A DNA stretch of 64,000 nt. Origin: Nitzschia sp. DOCU1. Taxonomy: Eukaryota > Bacillariophyta > Bacillariophyceae > Bacillariales > Bacillariaceae. Numbering within the stretch: position 1 is the stretch's first letter; each line of letters starts with the position of its first letter. The stretch covers positions 806,001-870,000 of the forward strand of contig OX595998.1 in assembly GCA_951394045.1 (NCBI GenBank), read 5' to 3'. A program made the position numbers and the translations under genes. Below are positions 21,763-31,105 of the stretch, in pieces. A model generated the notes under the pieces. That model had not been told where the DNA came from. It made no database searches and saw only the letters and a list, made by a program, of their open reading frames with translations.

Positions 21763-22294
21763 TGCAGTACACTGCTTTACACGTCGACTCCTTCGAATGA
21801 TTGTAGTCCAATATTATTAGTCTAAGTAGTCATGCGTGACATCATATGGATGACATAGCATGACGGAAGCGTTGCGCTCGGACGCGGACGCCAGGCCGGT
21901 CTCGGACATCATTGGACAAGGCCCATTACCTATTGACGTCACCGACGCCGTGACGTCGTATGATGCAAGCATCGCGCGTCGACTCCAGCTAGTCGTACGC
22001 CGATGAGATCCTAGTGTCAATGTCACCTAAGATCTGGCACCTCGGTGACATTGCAAATACTATACTTTATTCCAGAGTAGCTGACGACGTCCAAGGAACC
22101 CTAGTGGAACGTCGTAGCTAGTCTACTACAAGATGCGTCAACTTCCTGTTCGGATTGTTGACGATGCATGTCAATGTCTCGACTCTACTAGAACTACAAG
22201 AGGCTACGAGACAACTTTGTATGATGAAAAAGGTTATTCGTAAAGCTAGTCACAATTTCCACAACTATTTCGATCCTACAAACGACGTAGTGCA
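21763..22294 (+). repeat. 5' LTR (532 bp)
   Basis: It begins TGCAGTACACTG and ends GTAGTGCA. It contains several GACGTC/TGACGTC-like palindromes (for example near 21938-21960), which resemble CRE-type transcription-factor sites and could drive the element; this last point is inference. It differs from the 3' LTR at four transitions. Confidence 0.95.
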
Positions 22295-22295
22295 T

Positions 22296-22324
22296 AGTGT
22301 TAACACTCCACGACAATCGTCGTG
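22296..22324 (+). promoter_or_regulatory. Two palindromes at the expected primer-binding position
   Basis: Immediately inside the 5' LTR lies a perfect 12-bp palindrome AGTGTTAACACT (22296-22307), then a hairpin with 6-bp stem CACGAC/GTCGTG (22309-22324). No TGG, the usual start of a site that pairs with a tRNA 3' end, is found here. Confidence 0.5.
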
Positions 22325-22347
22325 ATCAAGACTAACTTACTCTCAAG

Positions 22348-23523
22348 ATGAAGCTTTCTAACGCAGCCGTCGCGGCCGTCGCCGCTATCCCTCGGAACGA
22401 CATGATGAAAAAGGGTTTTCAACGCGCTCCAATCCCCATCCAGCGTGAACCGGAAGTAATCGTGAACAAGGAGAAGCTCGTGACCTTCAAGTGCCGCAAC
22501 ATTCCCGATGATCCAAACTCGACTCAGTTTGAGCTCGCGATTTTGCCGTTCAACGGCGACGAGTTGGCGGAGACCTGGTTTTGCTTGCAAGACAAGGCCG
22601 AAAAAGTGATCAAGGGTCAGAACTTGACTACTGGTCCGCAGAGGTACGAGTTTTACCGCCGTATCCTCACCGGAAAGGCCCTTGCTAGGTTCGAAGAGTC
22701 CGCAGCGGCCGCTGGAAACAAGACGATCCCAAATCTCAAGACAACCCTCCAAGGAGTCACCAATTACGTTCTCCCGGCTAGAGCACTCCAGACCCAGAAA
22801 CGTTACATGCGCCGTTTGTGTCGCAAGCCTCCTGAGATGACGATGAAGGAATACATCAGCCGCTTCCAGCAGCTCAACAGTTATTTGGCAATGTTTGATA
22901 CCACTCGCGGAGCACTCAACAAACTTCCCAACGATGAGATAGTGGAACATGCGGAGTTCGCCATCCCCAACAGTTGGCGTCAGCAGATGATCCTCCAAGG
23001 TTTCGAGCCGATTGATCATACCCTCGACGAGTTTACCCAGTTCTGCGAGCGCCTCGAATTCACCGAAAAACTTCATGAAGCGAACCACGTCCGTAAGCCA
23101 AAGCCAGATGGCGCCCATCCTCCGAAGGGGAAGCGAGACCCGCGAATGGACCACTCGAAGCCCGCTGCTAAGCGCGGCCACAACGAAAAGACTCCTCCTT
23201 TCAAATGTGCCTACCATGGCCCCAACTGGTCCCACAACACCGGGGACTGCAAGATGGTGGTGGCGCAGGCCCAGAAGATGGCTTCCGCCCATGGAAACTT
23301 CATCAAGAACGGCGACAAGAAGCCTCGTTACGGTAACCGCACTTGGGTTCGTGACGATGGCGGCGCCGACAAGAAAGAAGAACTGCATGCCATGATCCAG
23401 AACATGGTCAAGGACGCGGTCAAAGACGAACGCAAGCGCAAGGCGGTCGATCCACCTGACGAGGAAAACTTCAATGTGGATGAACTCTTGGCTTACCTTG
23501 TCGCTAGCGACGATGAAAACTGA
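22348..23523 (+). CDS. gag: Retrotransposon Gag
   Basis: The 391-residue product has the capsid-type helical region typical of diatom LTR elements (MKEYISRFQQLNSYL, IPNSWRQQM, FTQFCERLEFTEKL) and a zinc-knuckle-like motif with Cys287, His290, His296 and Cys301 (CX2HX5HX4C), where the second cysteine of a standard CCHC knuckle is a histidine. A basic stretch precedes the knuckle and an acidic one ends the protein. It should form the particle that packages the element RNA. The frame ends with TGA at 23521-23523; pol follows in the same frame. A long open frame on the opposite strand (22300-23544) is a shadow of codon bias. Confidence 0.9.
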   Translation: MKLSNAAVAAVAAIPRNDMMKKGFQRAPIPIQREPEVIVNKEKLVTFKCRNIPDDPNSTQFELAILPFNGDELAETWFCLQDKAEKVIKGQNLTTGPQRYEFYRRILTGKALARFEESAAAAGNKTIPNLKTTLQGVTNYVLPARALQTQKRYMRRLCRKPPEMTMKEYISRFQQLNSYLAMFDTTRGALNKLPNDEIVEHAEFAIPNSWRQQMILQGFEPIDHTLDEFTQFCERLEFTEKLHEANHVRKPKPDGAHPPKGKRDPRMDHSKPAAKRGHNEKTPPFKCAYHGPNWSHNTGDCKMVVAQAQKMASAHGNFIKNGDKKPRYGNRTWVRDDGGADKKEELHAMIQNMVKDAVKDERKRKAVDPPDEENFNVDELLAYLVASDDEN

Positions 23524-23559
23524 AGGTGTGAGCGAGTTGTACACGAAAAATCTAGTTTA

Positions 23560-26500
23560 ATGCATGATTATAAGGACGAGTTATCCTATTACAAAGTCTC
23601 TGAAAGGGTAGTTGGAAAACGCAAAAATTGCGGATGTGACGAAGTTTTCGTTTTCCACGAGCAACGCGATGAGGCACGACAAGCGCGCCCATCTACCTAT
23701 ATACCATCCGAGCCGGGCGAGATCTTCGCCTCGTTGGACCAATGCATTAATTACCGTATCGCGGCGGAATCGCACGCGATAACACGCCTGTACAACCGGA
23801 GCTCACCAAAACGCCAGAAAACCGCGCCAGACGAAATTCCGTACTGTTTCGCGCAAATTAACACGCGCTTAGGCAAGGCCAAAGCGGCAGCATTGACGAC
23901 GCTACTAGACACCGGAGCATCACGAGGACTGATCTCCGAGAAGCATGTCAAGAAGCTACGTGTCAGGACAACACCATCGAGAACCACCTTCACGACAGCT
24001 GGAGGTGTCGTCGAGACACACCGCGAAGTGAGAATCCAATTCAAACTTCCGGAATTTCATGCCAATAGGGTGATCGAATGGGTCTTCCAGGTGACATCCG
24101 ACCTTGGCAACTATGACATGATCATAGGCCGAGACCTCCTGAGAGAACTGGGATTCAAGTTCGACTTCAAGACAAGAGAAGTCGAGTGGGACTCGGCGGC
24201 TATCGCAATGAAAATATTTGGCGAGACGCCCGACGAAGACGCTTGGCAGGCTGATGCAGATGGTGGTGCCAAGTCCATTAAACAAATATTAGACGCTAAA
24301 TATGCCCCGGCGGACATTCCACAGAAAATCTCCGAGATGAACCATCTGTCGGAGGAAGATAAATCCGCACTCAAGACGCTTCTTCAGAAACATGAGACAC
24401 TCTTTGATGGCACGCTCGGCACTTGGAAAGGCGAGCCCTATGATATTGAGCTAAAGCCCAATGTCACGCCATATCACGCGAGGCCATATCCAGTGCCGAA
24501 GGCATATGAACAGACGCTACGCGATGAGGTCGATCGCCTCTGCGCAGTCGGCGTACTAAAGAAAGTTAACCGCTCCGAGTGGGCGGCACCGTCGTTCATT
24601 ATCCCTAAGAAGGACAAGACGGTACGTTTCATCAACGACTTTCGCGAACTCAACAAGCGAATTAAGAGGAAGCCATTCCCACTACCAAAGATACAAGAGC
24701 TACTGTTAAAGCTAGAAGGTTTTCAGTACGCTACTAGTTTAGACCTCAACATGGGCTACTACCATGTGGAGCTTAGCCCGAACGCAAAGAAACTTTGCAC
24801 TCTCGTCTTCCCGTGGGGAAAATATGAGATGCAACGACTACCTATGGGACTTAGCAATAGCCCCGATATCTTTCAAGAAAAGATGTCGTCGCTGTTCGCG
24901 GATCTAGAGTACATACGTACGTATATCGATGATCTACTAGTACTTACTAAGGGTAGTTACCTAGACCACCTAGAGAAACTCGACGTGGTACTACAACGTC
25001 TAAAAGACACGGGACTCAAGGTGAACATCAAGAAGTCCTTCTTCGCGAAAGCGGAGCTCGAATACCTTGGCTACTGGATTACCCGTGACGGTATCCAACC
25101 CGTAGCAAACAAAGTGCAAGCAATACAATCCATGCTCGCACCGCGCAATAAAAAGGAACTACGCGCTTTCATCGGTATCGTGAATTATTATCGCGATATG
25201 TGGGTGCGCCGATCGCACATCCTCGCCCCGCTCGCATCACTTACGTCGAAAACGGCTAAGTGGGAGTGGACCGGCGCGCACCAAAATGCATTTGACACGA
25301 TGAAGAAAATAATAAGTAAGGAAGTTCTCCTGACTTACCCGAACTTTCATTTACCGTTCGATATACACACCGACGCGAGCGACATGCAGCTCGGTGAAGT
25401 CATCTCGCAAAACGGTAAGCCAATCGCGTTCTATAGTCGCAAACTCAATCCCGCGCAGACGCGGTACACTACTACCGAGCGCGAACTACTAGCTATTGTA
25501 GAGACACTCAAGGAGTTTCGTACGATTCTCCTAGGTCAACAGATTCGCGTCTACACGGACCACAAGAATCTAACCTACAAAAACTTTAATACTGAACGTG
25601 TTATGCGTTGGCGACTCATCCTCGAAGAGTATGGTCCTGAACTAGTCTACGTTAGAGGTGAGACGAACGTAGTAGCGGACGCTCTTAGTCGACTTGGTAA
25701 GGACGAAAAGCCCTTTACTGAGGCCAACTTCGCAGAGTACTTTGGGGGCGACGAACTACCCGAAAGCGTCTTCCCCCTCACATACAAGTACATTATGCGA
25801 CATCAACGCAAAGATACCGCGCTTCTCCAGAAGGCAGCGTCGGACAGTAGATATAGTGTAAAGGTTTTTCGTGGGGGCGGTAAGAAACGTCCTCTAGTAG
25901 TTAGAGATAGTAAGATAGTTATTCCGCAGTCACTCCAACGCCGATGCGTTGAGTGGTACCACGAGACACTGTGCCATCCGGGTGAGACGCGAACGGAGCA
26001 CACGATTCGGCAGCACTTCTACTGGAAAGGACTGCGAACCGACGTCGTCGACATCTGCAAGAAATGCAGGTTGTGTCAATTAACAAAGCGAAAGACCCTT
26101 AAGTATGGGCACCTGCCAATTAAGGAACCCGAGAGCGAACCCTGGGAAATTCTCTGTGTCGACCTTATAGGCCCTTATACGATTAACCAAGGTAAACGAC
26201 ACAAGGGTAAACAAAAACAACTCGAACTTTGGTGCCTTACCATGATTGACCCGGCAACTGGCTGGTTCGAGATGGTTCGCATACCCAACAAAGAGGCTTT
26301 TAGTATCGCCGAATTAGCCGAAAAGACGTGGTTCACGAGATATCCGTGGCCACAACAGGTTATTTATGACCGCGGTACGGAGTTCATGGGGGAATTCCGG
26401 CGAATGGTCAAGGAAGACTACGGCGTGCTTGCGCGCCCAATCACTGCGAGGAATCCGCAGGCGAATGCAATACTCGAACGAGTACATCAAACTATCGGGA

Positions 26501-26931
26501 ACATGATTCGTACGTTTGAACTGCAGCACTCAGACGATACAGTCGGACTCGATGGAATCCTGGCAGCTGTGATGTTCGCCGTTCGCGCGACATACCACAC
26601 TACGCTACAGGCTACGCCGATGCAACTAGTATTCGGTAGAGATGCTATTCTCAACACCCGCTTCGAAGCTAACTGGAAGCTCATCCGTGAGCGCAAGATG
26701 CAACGCATTGCGAAGAACAATGCGGCAGAAAACAAAACGCGATTACCGTATGAGTATCGCGTAGGCCAACAGATCATGATCAAGCAGGACCAACAACGTA
26801 AGTTTGGTGCTAACCCCTACGATGGTCCGTATCCAGTAGTCGCCGTGAATGACAACGGTACAGTACGTATCCAGAAGGGTGCAGTTACTCAGACCTGGAA
26901 CATTCGTAACATATATCCCTATCATAGTTAA
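23560..26931 (+). CDS. pol: Retrotransposon Pol polyprotein (PR-RT-RNaseH-INT)
   Basis: The 1,123-residue polyprotein contains, in order: an aspartic protease (LLDTGAS, Asp117), a reverse transcriptase with FINDFRELN, SLDLNMGYYHV and the catalytic YIDD (455-458), RNase H (HTDAS Asp605, TTERELLAIV, YTDHKNL, ADALSR) and an integrase with an HHCC zinc-binding region (HETLCHPG...CKKCRLC) and a DDE triad at Asp868, Asp937 and Glu973 (DX35E spacing). The C-terminal GPYPVVAVNDNGTVRI segment is a short integrase tail; no chromodomain is seen. Nothing essential is missing. It starts at an ATG 36 nt after the gag stop and in the same frame, with no other stop between. Confidence 0.96.
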   Translation: MHDYKDELSYYKVSERVVGKRKNCGCDEVFVFHEQRDEARQARPSTYIPSEPGEIFASLDQCINYRIAAESHAITRLYNRSSPKRQKTAPDEIPYCFAQINTRLGKAKAAALTTLLDTGASRGLISEKHVKKLRVRTTPSRTTFTTAGGVVETHREVRIQFKLPEFHANRVIEWVFQVTSDLGNYDMIIGRDLLRELGFKFDFKTREVEWDSAAIAMKIFGETPDEDAWQADADGGAKSIKQILDAKYAPADIPQKISEMNHLSEEDKSALKTLLQKHETLFDGTLGTWKGEPYDIELKPNVTPYHARPYPVPKAYEQTLRDEVDRLCAVGVLKKVNRSEWAAPSFIIPKKDKTVRFINDFRELNKRIKRKPFPLPKIQELLLKLEGFQYATSLDLNMGYYHVELSPNAKKLCTLVFPWGKYEMQRLPMGLSNSPDIFQEKMSSLFADLEYIRTYIDDLLVLTKGSYLDHLEKLDVVLQRLKDTGLKVNIKKSFFAKAELEYLGYWITRDGIQPVANKVQAIQSMLAPRNKKELRAFIGIVNYYRDMWVRRSHILAPLASLTSKTAKWEWTGAHQNAFDTMKKIISKEVLLTYPNFHLPFDIHTDASDMQLGEVISQNGKPIAFYSRKLNPAQTRYTTTERELLAIVETLKEFRTILLGQQIRVYTDHKNLTYKNFNTERVMRWRLILEEYGPELVYVRGETNVVADALSRLGKDEKPFTEANFAEYFGGDELPESVFPLTYKYIMRHQRKDTALLQKAASDSRYSVKVFRGGGKKRPLVVRDSKIVIPQSLQRRCVEWYHETLCHPGETRTEHTIRQHFYWKGLRTDVVDICKKCRLCQLTKRKTLKYGHLPIKEPESEPWEILCVDLIGPYTINQGKRHKGKQKQLELWCLTMIDPATGWFEMVRIPNKEAFSIAELAEKTWFTRYPWPQQVIYDRGTEFMGEFRRMVKEDYGVLARPITARNPQANAILERVHQTIGNMIRTFELQHSDDTVGLDGILAAVMFAVRATYHTTLQATPMQLVFGRDAILNTRFEANWKLIRERKMQRIAKNNAAENKTRLPYEYRVGQQIMIKQDQQRKFGANPYDGPYPVVAVNDNGTVRIQKGAVTQTWNIRNIYPYHS

Positions 26932-26958
26932 GTCCTGTCCCTCCGTCATGGGGGCGGG

Positions 26959-27490
26959 TGCAGTACACTGCTTTACACGTCGACTCCTTCGAATGATTGT
27001 AGTCCAATATTATTAGTCTAAGTAGTCATGCGTGACATCATATGGATGACATAGCATGACGGAAGCGTTGCGCTCGGACGCGGACGCCAGGCCGGTCTCG
27101 GACATCATCGGACAAGGCCCATTACCTATTGACGTCACCGACGCCGTGACGTCGTATGACGCAAGCATCGCGCGTCGACTCCAGCTAGTCGTACGCCGAT
27201 GAGATCCTAGTGTCAATGTCACCTAAGATCTGGCACCTCGGTGACATTGCAAATACTATACTTTATTCCAGAGTAGCTGACGACGTCCAAGGAACCCTAG
27301 TGGAACGTCGTAGCTAGTCTACTACAAGATGCGTCAACTTCCTGTTCGGATTGTTGACGATGCATGTCAATGTCTCGACTCTACTAGAACTACGAGAGGC
27401 TACGAGACAACTTTGTATGATGAAAAAGGTTATTCGTAAAGCTAGTCATAATTTCCACAACTATTTCGATCCTACAAACGACGTAGTGCA
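26959..27490 (+). repeat. 3' LTR (532 bp)
   Basis: Same length and ends as the 5' LTR. It is directly preceded by a purine-rich GGGGGCGGG (26950-26958) that serves as the likely polypurine tract, and followed by the GAAG target duplication. Confidence 0.95.
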
Positions 27491-28115
27491 GAAGTCACGC
27501 CTCAAGAATCGACTCCTCTGGATCATCAAAGTGACCAGTCCATGATTCATCAACCTTTTCCCCTCCTCCTTGGGGCCAGGAATACACAGGACGAGGACTC
27601 GTTATCGTCTTTTCTTCAGCATCCTCGAGACGAGTCATTTTCTTCTTCTGCTGCTAGTACTATGGAGGGGCGACTGCTGGCTCTGCGTAGTTCGTCCTTA
27701 GCATCATGCCCGCCGGCAACCTCCCCACACCCATCATTTCAGTTGCAGCAGGAGCTACTACTGGGGTCGCCGGCGCAGGCCAAAAGACCCAAGAAGAACA
27801 TTGAGGACGACGTGGTCCCGGAAGATCTCCTGGGCCCTCGGATACTGCTGCTGCCCACCAATGTTACGGTTCTCGACCTAGTCAACCGATGTCAAGAACG
27901 ACAGAGGCACCAAATGAACCGGAGCCTATCATCTGGCAATCAGCATCATGGTGATTGATACCCCGCCCTGCTCCTCGGGTGGTGCCTACTATAGTGGTGG
28001 TCAAGAGAGGTCATCCTCTAACAACAACGACTCCAGCAGCAGCGTCTCCAGCTGTACATCTTTTGGTAGCCAGCACCAATCGCCTCATGCTGATGAGGCC
28101 GATATGCATGCGTAG

Positions 28116-29121
28116 GAGCAACTTTTGAAACCTGCGTATTGTCAATAGTGTTTTGTCCACGCGACGCCTTGCAAGATTTGATTCTCGTCTGAAGAGAAAA
28201 CGTACGGCCACGAGAGTTGGTTCGTCCAACTTCACTTTCGTCGTGATAAAACCTTCTTCAACGATGTATTTATTGCCAAAGGTTCTGTCTTTCTGGACCA
28301 CGTAAAATAGAGTATGGTACTTGTATCTTGATGATGACACACATATTCCTCTACTTAGAGACACAGCATAACTCAAGTCGTTTAAGATGTCCCCATCCCC
28401 AATTGTCGCGGTGGATTGCCGCGCGTTGCCTTTCCGCCTATAAATGAAAGTTTAGAGCGCTTATATCATGGATGGTTCTGTTTAGCGCAAATACACGGGG
28501 GATCGGCGATATTTGTTAAGGAAGGGGCAAGACATTCCGTAGGGGGACTATCGATCGTAGCGCGATGTGATTTATTGGCTTTTCTAAGTAATACAGCAAC
28601 AACGAGCTGTTCCGAGGGCGAAGTTTCGGATGGTAGCGGGTTTGTGCTGCATTCCGGATAGTTTTGCGTTGTCGATTGCCCTCGTTTCGCATCAATGTCA
28701 CACTACAAAAACCAAGCCAGGGCACAGAGATTTGAACGGTTTGTCACCATCTTGCGGTGCAAAACGTGGTCTGCAATATACGACGGCAAGGGATAGTTTA
28801 CGAAATAGCGCCTGTTGTTTCAGCAACGCTCCTGGAGGACGAGGAGGGACCACGGGGGCAACACCAGCATCAAGAAGGAACAGTAGTAGCGGTAGTGAGC
28901 CCCCATCAGAATCAGGCAATTCTTGCTTTTGTCCTGTTGAACTCTTCTTCAACAAGCCACGACCTACAGCCATCTCGTCTCCTTCTCTCGCAGCCGGATG
29001 TCCCACAACGAAACAGAAGAAAGAAGGAGACACCACAAGCCAGGAGAGTCCGACGACAGAGAGGAACTTATTACGACTACATCTTTGTTTGGTGCTTCCG
29101 ATAGAAACTAGAAGAAGACGA
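28116..29121. other. Intergenic between the DUF6824 pair
   Basis: About 1.0 kb. The frame of the next gene stays open upstream from 28630, but its translation there is Cys/Ser-rich without domain character, and an in-frame ATG pair at 29122 begins a clearly polar protein. I treat the upstream part as non-coding or 5' UTR. Confidence 0.5.
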
Positions 29122-30693
29122 ATGATGCAAGCGAGGGGCAACAACAGTGATGAAGGACAAGCAGACAACGACGACAACGGCGGGACTCCTGCTGCTCCTG
29201 CGGCAGGGGGCGTCGTTTCGTTTCGAGAGGGCAGAAGAAGTGGAAGCTCGATAGAACAGTATGCCGCGGCAGGGCTCCGTATTGCCACCACCGCCGCCGA
29301 GGGGGATTTGGCTCAACGAGAGCAAAGAATACTGCCCTCCACGTTCACACCCTCCGAGCTTGATGTTATCTGTGGCAGGGATCACGAAAGTTACAGCCAT
29401 GGTGAGGCCACCACAGCCAGTGTTGCTTGTAGAACCAAGAATGGAGAAAGAAACGAGTAGCAATATGGCACCATCATCCTTGACGAGATGAGCCGCGTTC
29501 GACTACCAGCACTTCGTCGTCTTCCATCTTGCTACCTTCTTCCTCCTCCTCATGGTGTTCGTTTTTATCTGCTGTTTCTTCTTACTAATCATTTCTGTTT
29601 GTTATTTCTTCCCTGCCGCTTTTTTGTTCGCTATTGCTGCTGTGTCTTCCATTCCCACCGTCGGATGTGGTGGTGCATCATATCGTCTGGCTGCACACAC
29701 CATTGTTCTTGTGCAGTTGGAAACCAAAGACTACGATCAATAATCAAAGAATCCTTGGAAGCGTACGAGAAGGCGGGATCAAAGCGAGCGAAGAGCGAAT
29801 ACGTTGCAGAGATCGTCGATTCAATACGTTGTGGCAATACTAACGGGGGGTTTGTTCGCAACGACTACGACTTGGGGCGCTGGGTCGAGATCGGTGATGC
29901 GAGGGCACGCGAGAAAGTAGGCCATGCTATCCGTATCGAGTTAAGAAAGAGAAACAAGAAGAAAAATCTGAAAGGAGGAGGAGACGACGATCAAGAAACT
30001 ACTACATCAGCATCATGCCCCTCCAGCAGTAGTAGTAGTCGCCCCCGGCAGAAAGACGGGCATGAGTCAAGTGGCCAGGGGGGCAATCAACATACGAATG
30101 ACTATGTTCAAAATAGTAGGAAGGAAAGCTTGATGGGTGGTGCGAAACAAGCATCATCATTCTTGCCTCCTCCTCTTCCACGGACTTTGACCAGTGGTGG
30201 CATCATGCCCGATACCTGGTGGGGGGACCATTCCGCTTCTGTTGTCTATGAGGCAGGTGCAGTAGTTCCACCGCAGCACAGCGAGGCAACAGTTGGGGGG
30301 ATCTCCGACACAGTGATGGCTCTATTCCAAAACAAAAATGCTGCAATGGGAGGGCTCGTCGACTTCGATCGGCCGCAACAACAAACTCTCCAAGGTGCTA
30401 ACTTTTTGGACTCTACAAGTCCCATATTTGGAGGGGCCCAAGGAGACTTATTTCGGAATTCTTTGCGAGACCTCCTCCCATTCTCATGGAGGCCTGTGGA
30501 AGAAACAAAAACAACACTCGAAAACACGGGTATTGATCAAGTGGTGGCACCTGCTGCATTAAGTAACGTTTACCAACATGTTGACAATGCCCTATTGCTG
30601 TCGCCGCGAATGCTGCCTCTTCCGGACCATGTAACAGTCCTAGAGGCGAGTCGTCAGCTAAAGGAAGAGGAGAGGCGGGGAAGAAGCCTTTGA
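29122..30693 (+). CDS. DUF6824-domain protein (intact paralogue)
   Basis: Exon 1 is 29122-29401 and exon 2 is 29717-30693, joined by a 315-nt GT-AG intron (GTGAGG...TGTGCAG) in the same place and phase as in the broken paralogue at 20.5 kb. The 418-residue product has a DUF6824 domain (LDVICGRDHESYSHVGNQRL, RSIIKESLEAYEK, GGFVRNDYDLGRWVEIGD, AREKVGHAIRIEL), then a Ser/Gly-rich linker and a C-terminal LLSPRMLPLPDHVTVLEA block shared with the neighbour. The domain is expanded in diatoms; a regulatory or nucleic-acid-binding role is often guessed, but no function is known to me. The start is the first of two adjacent Met codons. Confidence 0.85.
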
Positions 30694-31105
30694 AAACTGC
30701 ACAACACGATGACGTGACCGCTTTCCGCCTTTGGGCCATGGCGGTATGGTGTCAAGACACTTCTCGGGGCTTTCATCGTGCACGGCGCTCACCGTGTAAA
30801 CTCTTCAAGCCGCATGTTGATAACTCGAGTGTAGTGAATTTTGCCATTTTGAACCGAGAATATTCTGGCTGATACTAGTTTGTACCGCCAACGCCAAAGT
30901 TTCACTTTTCACCCACGCGATTCTTCATCGCTTCAGAAAAAGTATCCTGACCAATGTCGTCAGGTTCTAAGGACAACTCACCGAGAATATCAGTTGCAGA
31001 GGACGACGATTGTCGTTGTTGAAGGACTGGCGGGCGGTACATGAGAATCATTCATTGCGGCATGGCCCAATTTCGACCACCCATCCAACTTGTGAACCTC
31101 ATCTT
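30694..31105. other. Intergenic, convergent 3' ends
   Basis: About 0.4 kb between the stop codons of two convergent genes. No reading frame or structured element is evident. Confidence 0.5.

Larger units (their letters stand above)
21763..27490 (+). mobile_element. Intact Ty3/gypsy LTR retrotransposon
   Basis: The element is 5,728 bp: a 532-bp LTR, gag, pol (protease, reverse transcriptase, RNase H, integrase in that order, hence Ty3/gypsy), a purine tract and a second 532-bp LTR. LTRs start TG and end CA, and the host bases GAAG (21759-21762 and 27491-27494) are duplicated on each side. The two LTRs differ at only four positions, all transitions, and both ORFs are open, so the insertion is recent and the element may still be active. 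It lies in the sense orientation in an exon of a DUF6824 gene. Confidence 0.95.
20524..28115 (+). pseudogene. DUF6824-domain gene, split by a retrotransposon and frameshifted
   Basis: Exon 1 (20524-20698) ends FDVICGKDQESFNH; a 222-nt intron (GTATGT...GAAAG) leads to exon 2 at 20921 (VGNQRLRSLL, GGGFVRHDFELGRWIEIGEDKAREKVGNT), together a DUF6824 domain as in many diatom proteins. The frame then changes between 21172 and 21276 (stop at 21276; the coding-like frame is open from 21172 on). At 21763 the exon is broken by a 5.7-kb retrotransposon and resumes at 27495; removing the element and one GAAG copy leaves the reading frame continuous. The 3' part (to 27958) ends LLGPRILLLPTNVTVLDL, matching the C-terminus of the paralogue at 29122-30693. 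A further frame change near 27950 would extend it to a TAG at 28115. Not functional as it stands. Confidence 0.8.

Noticed and set aside
22300..23544. Long open frame (414 codons) on the strand opposite gag
   Set aside because: It lies wholly antisense to an unambiguous Gag and arises from codon bias; its translation shows no domain.
28416..28661. 81-codon frame upstream of the intact DUF6824 gene
   Set aside because: Short, in a different frame from the gene and without recognisable features.
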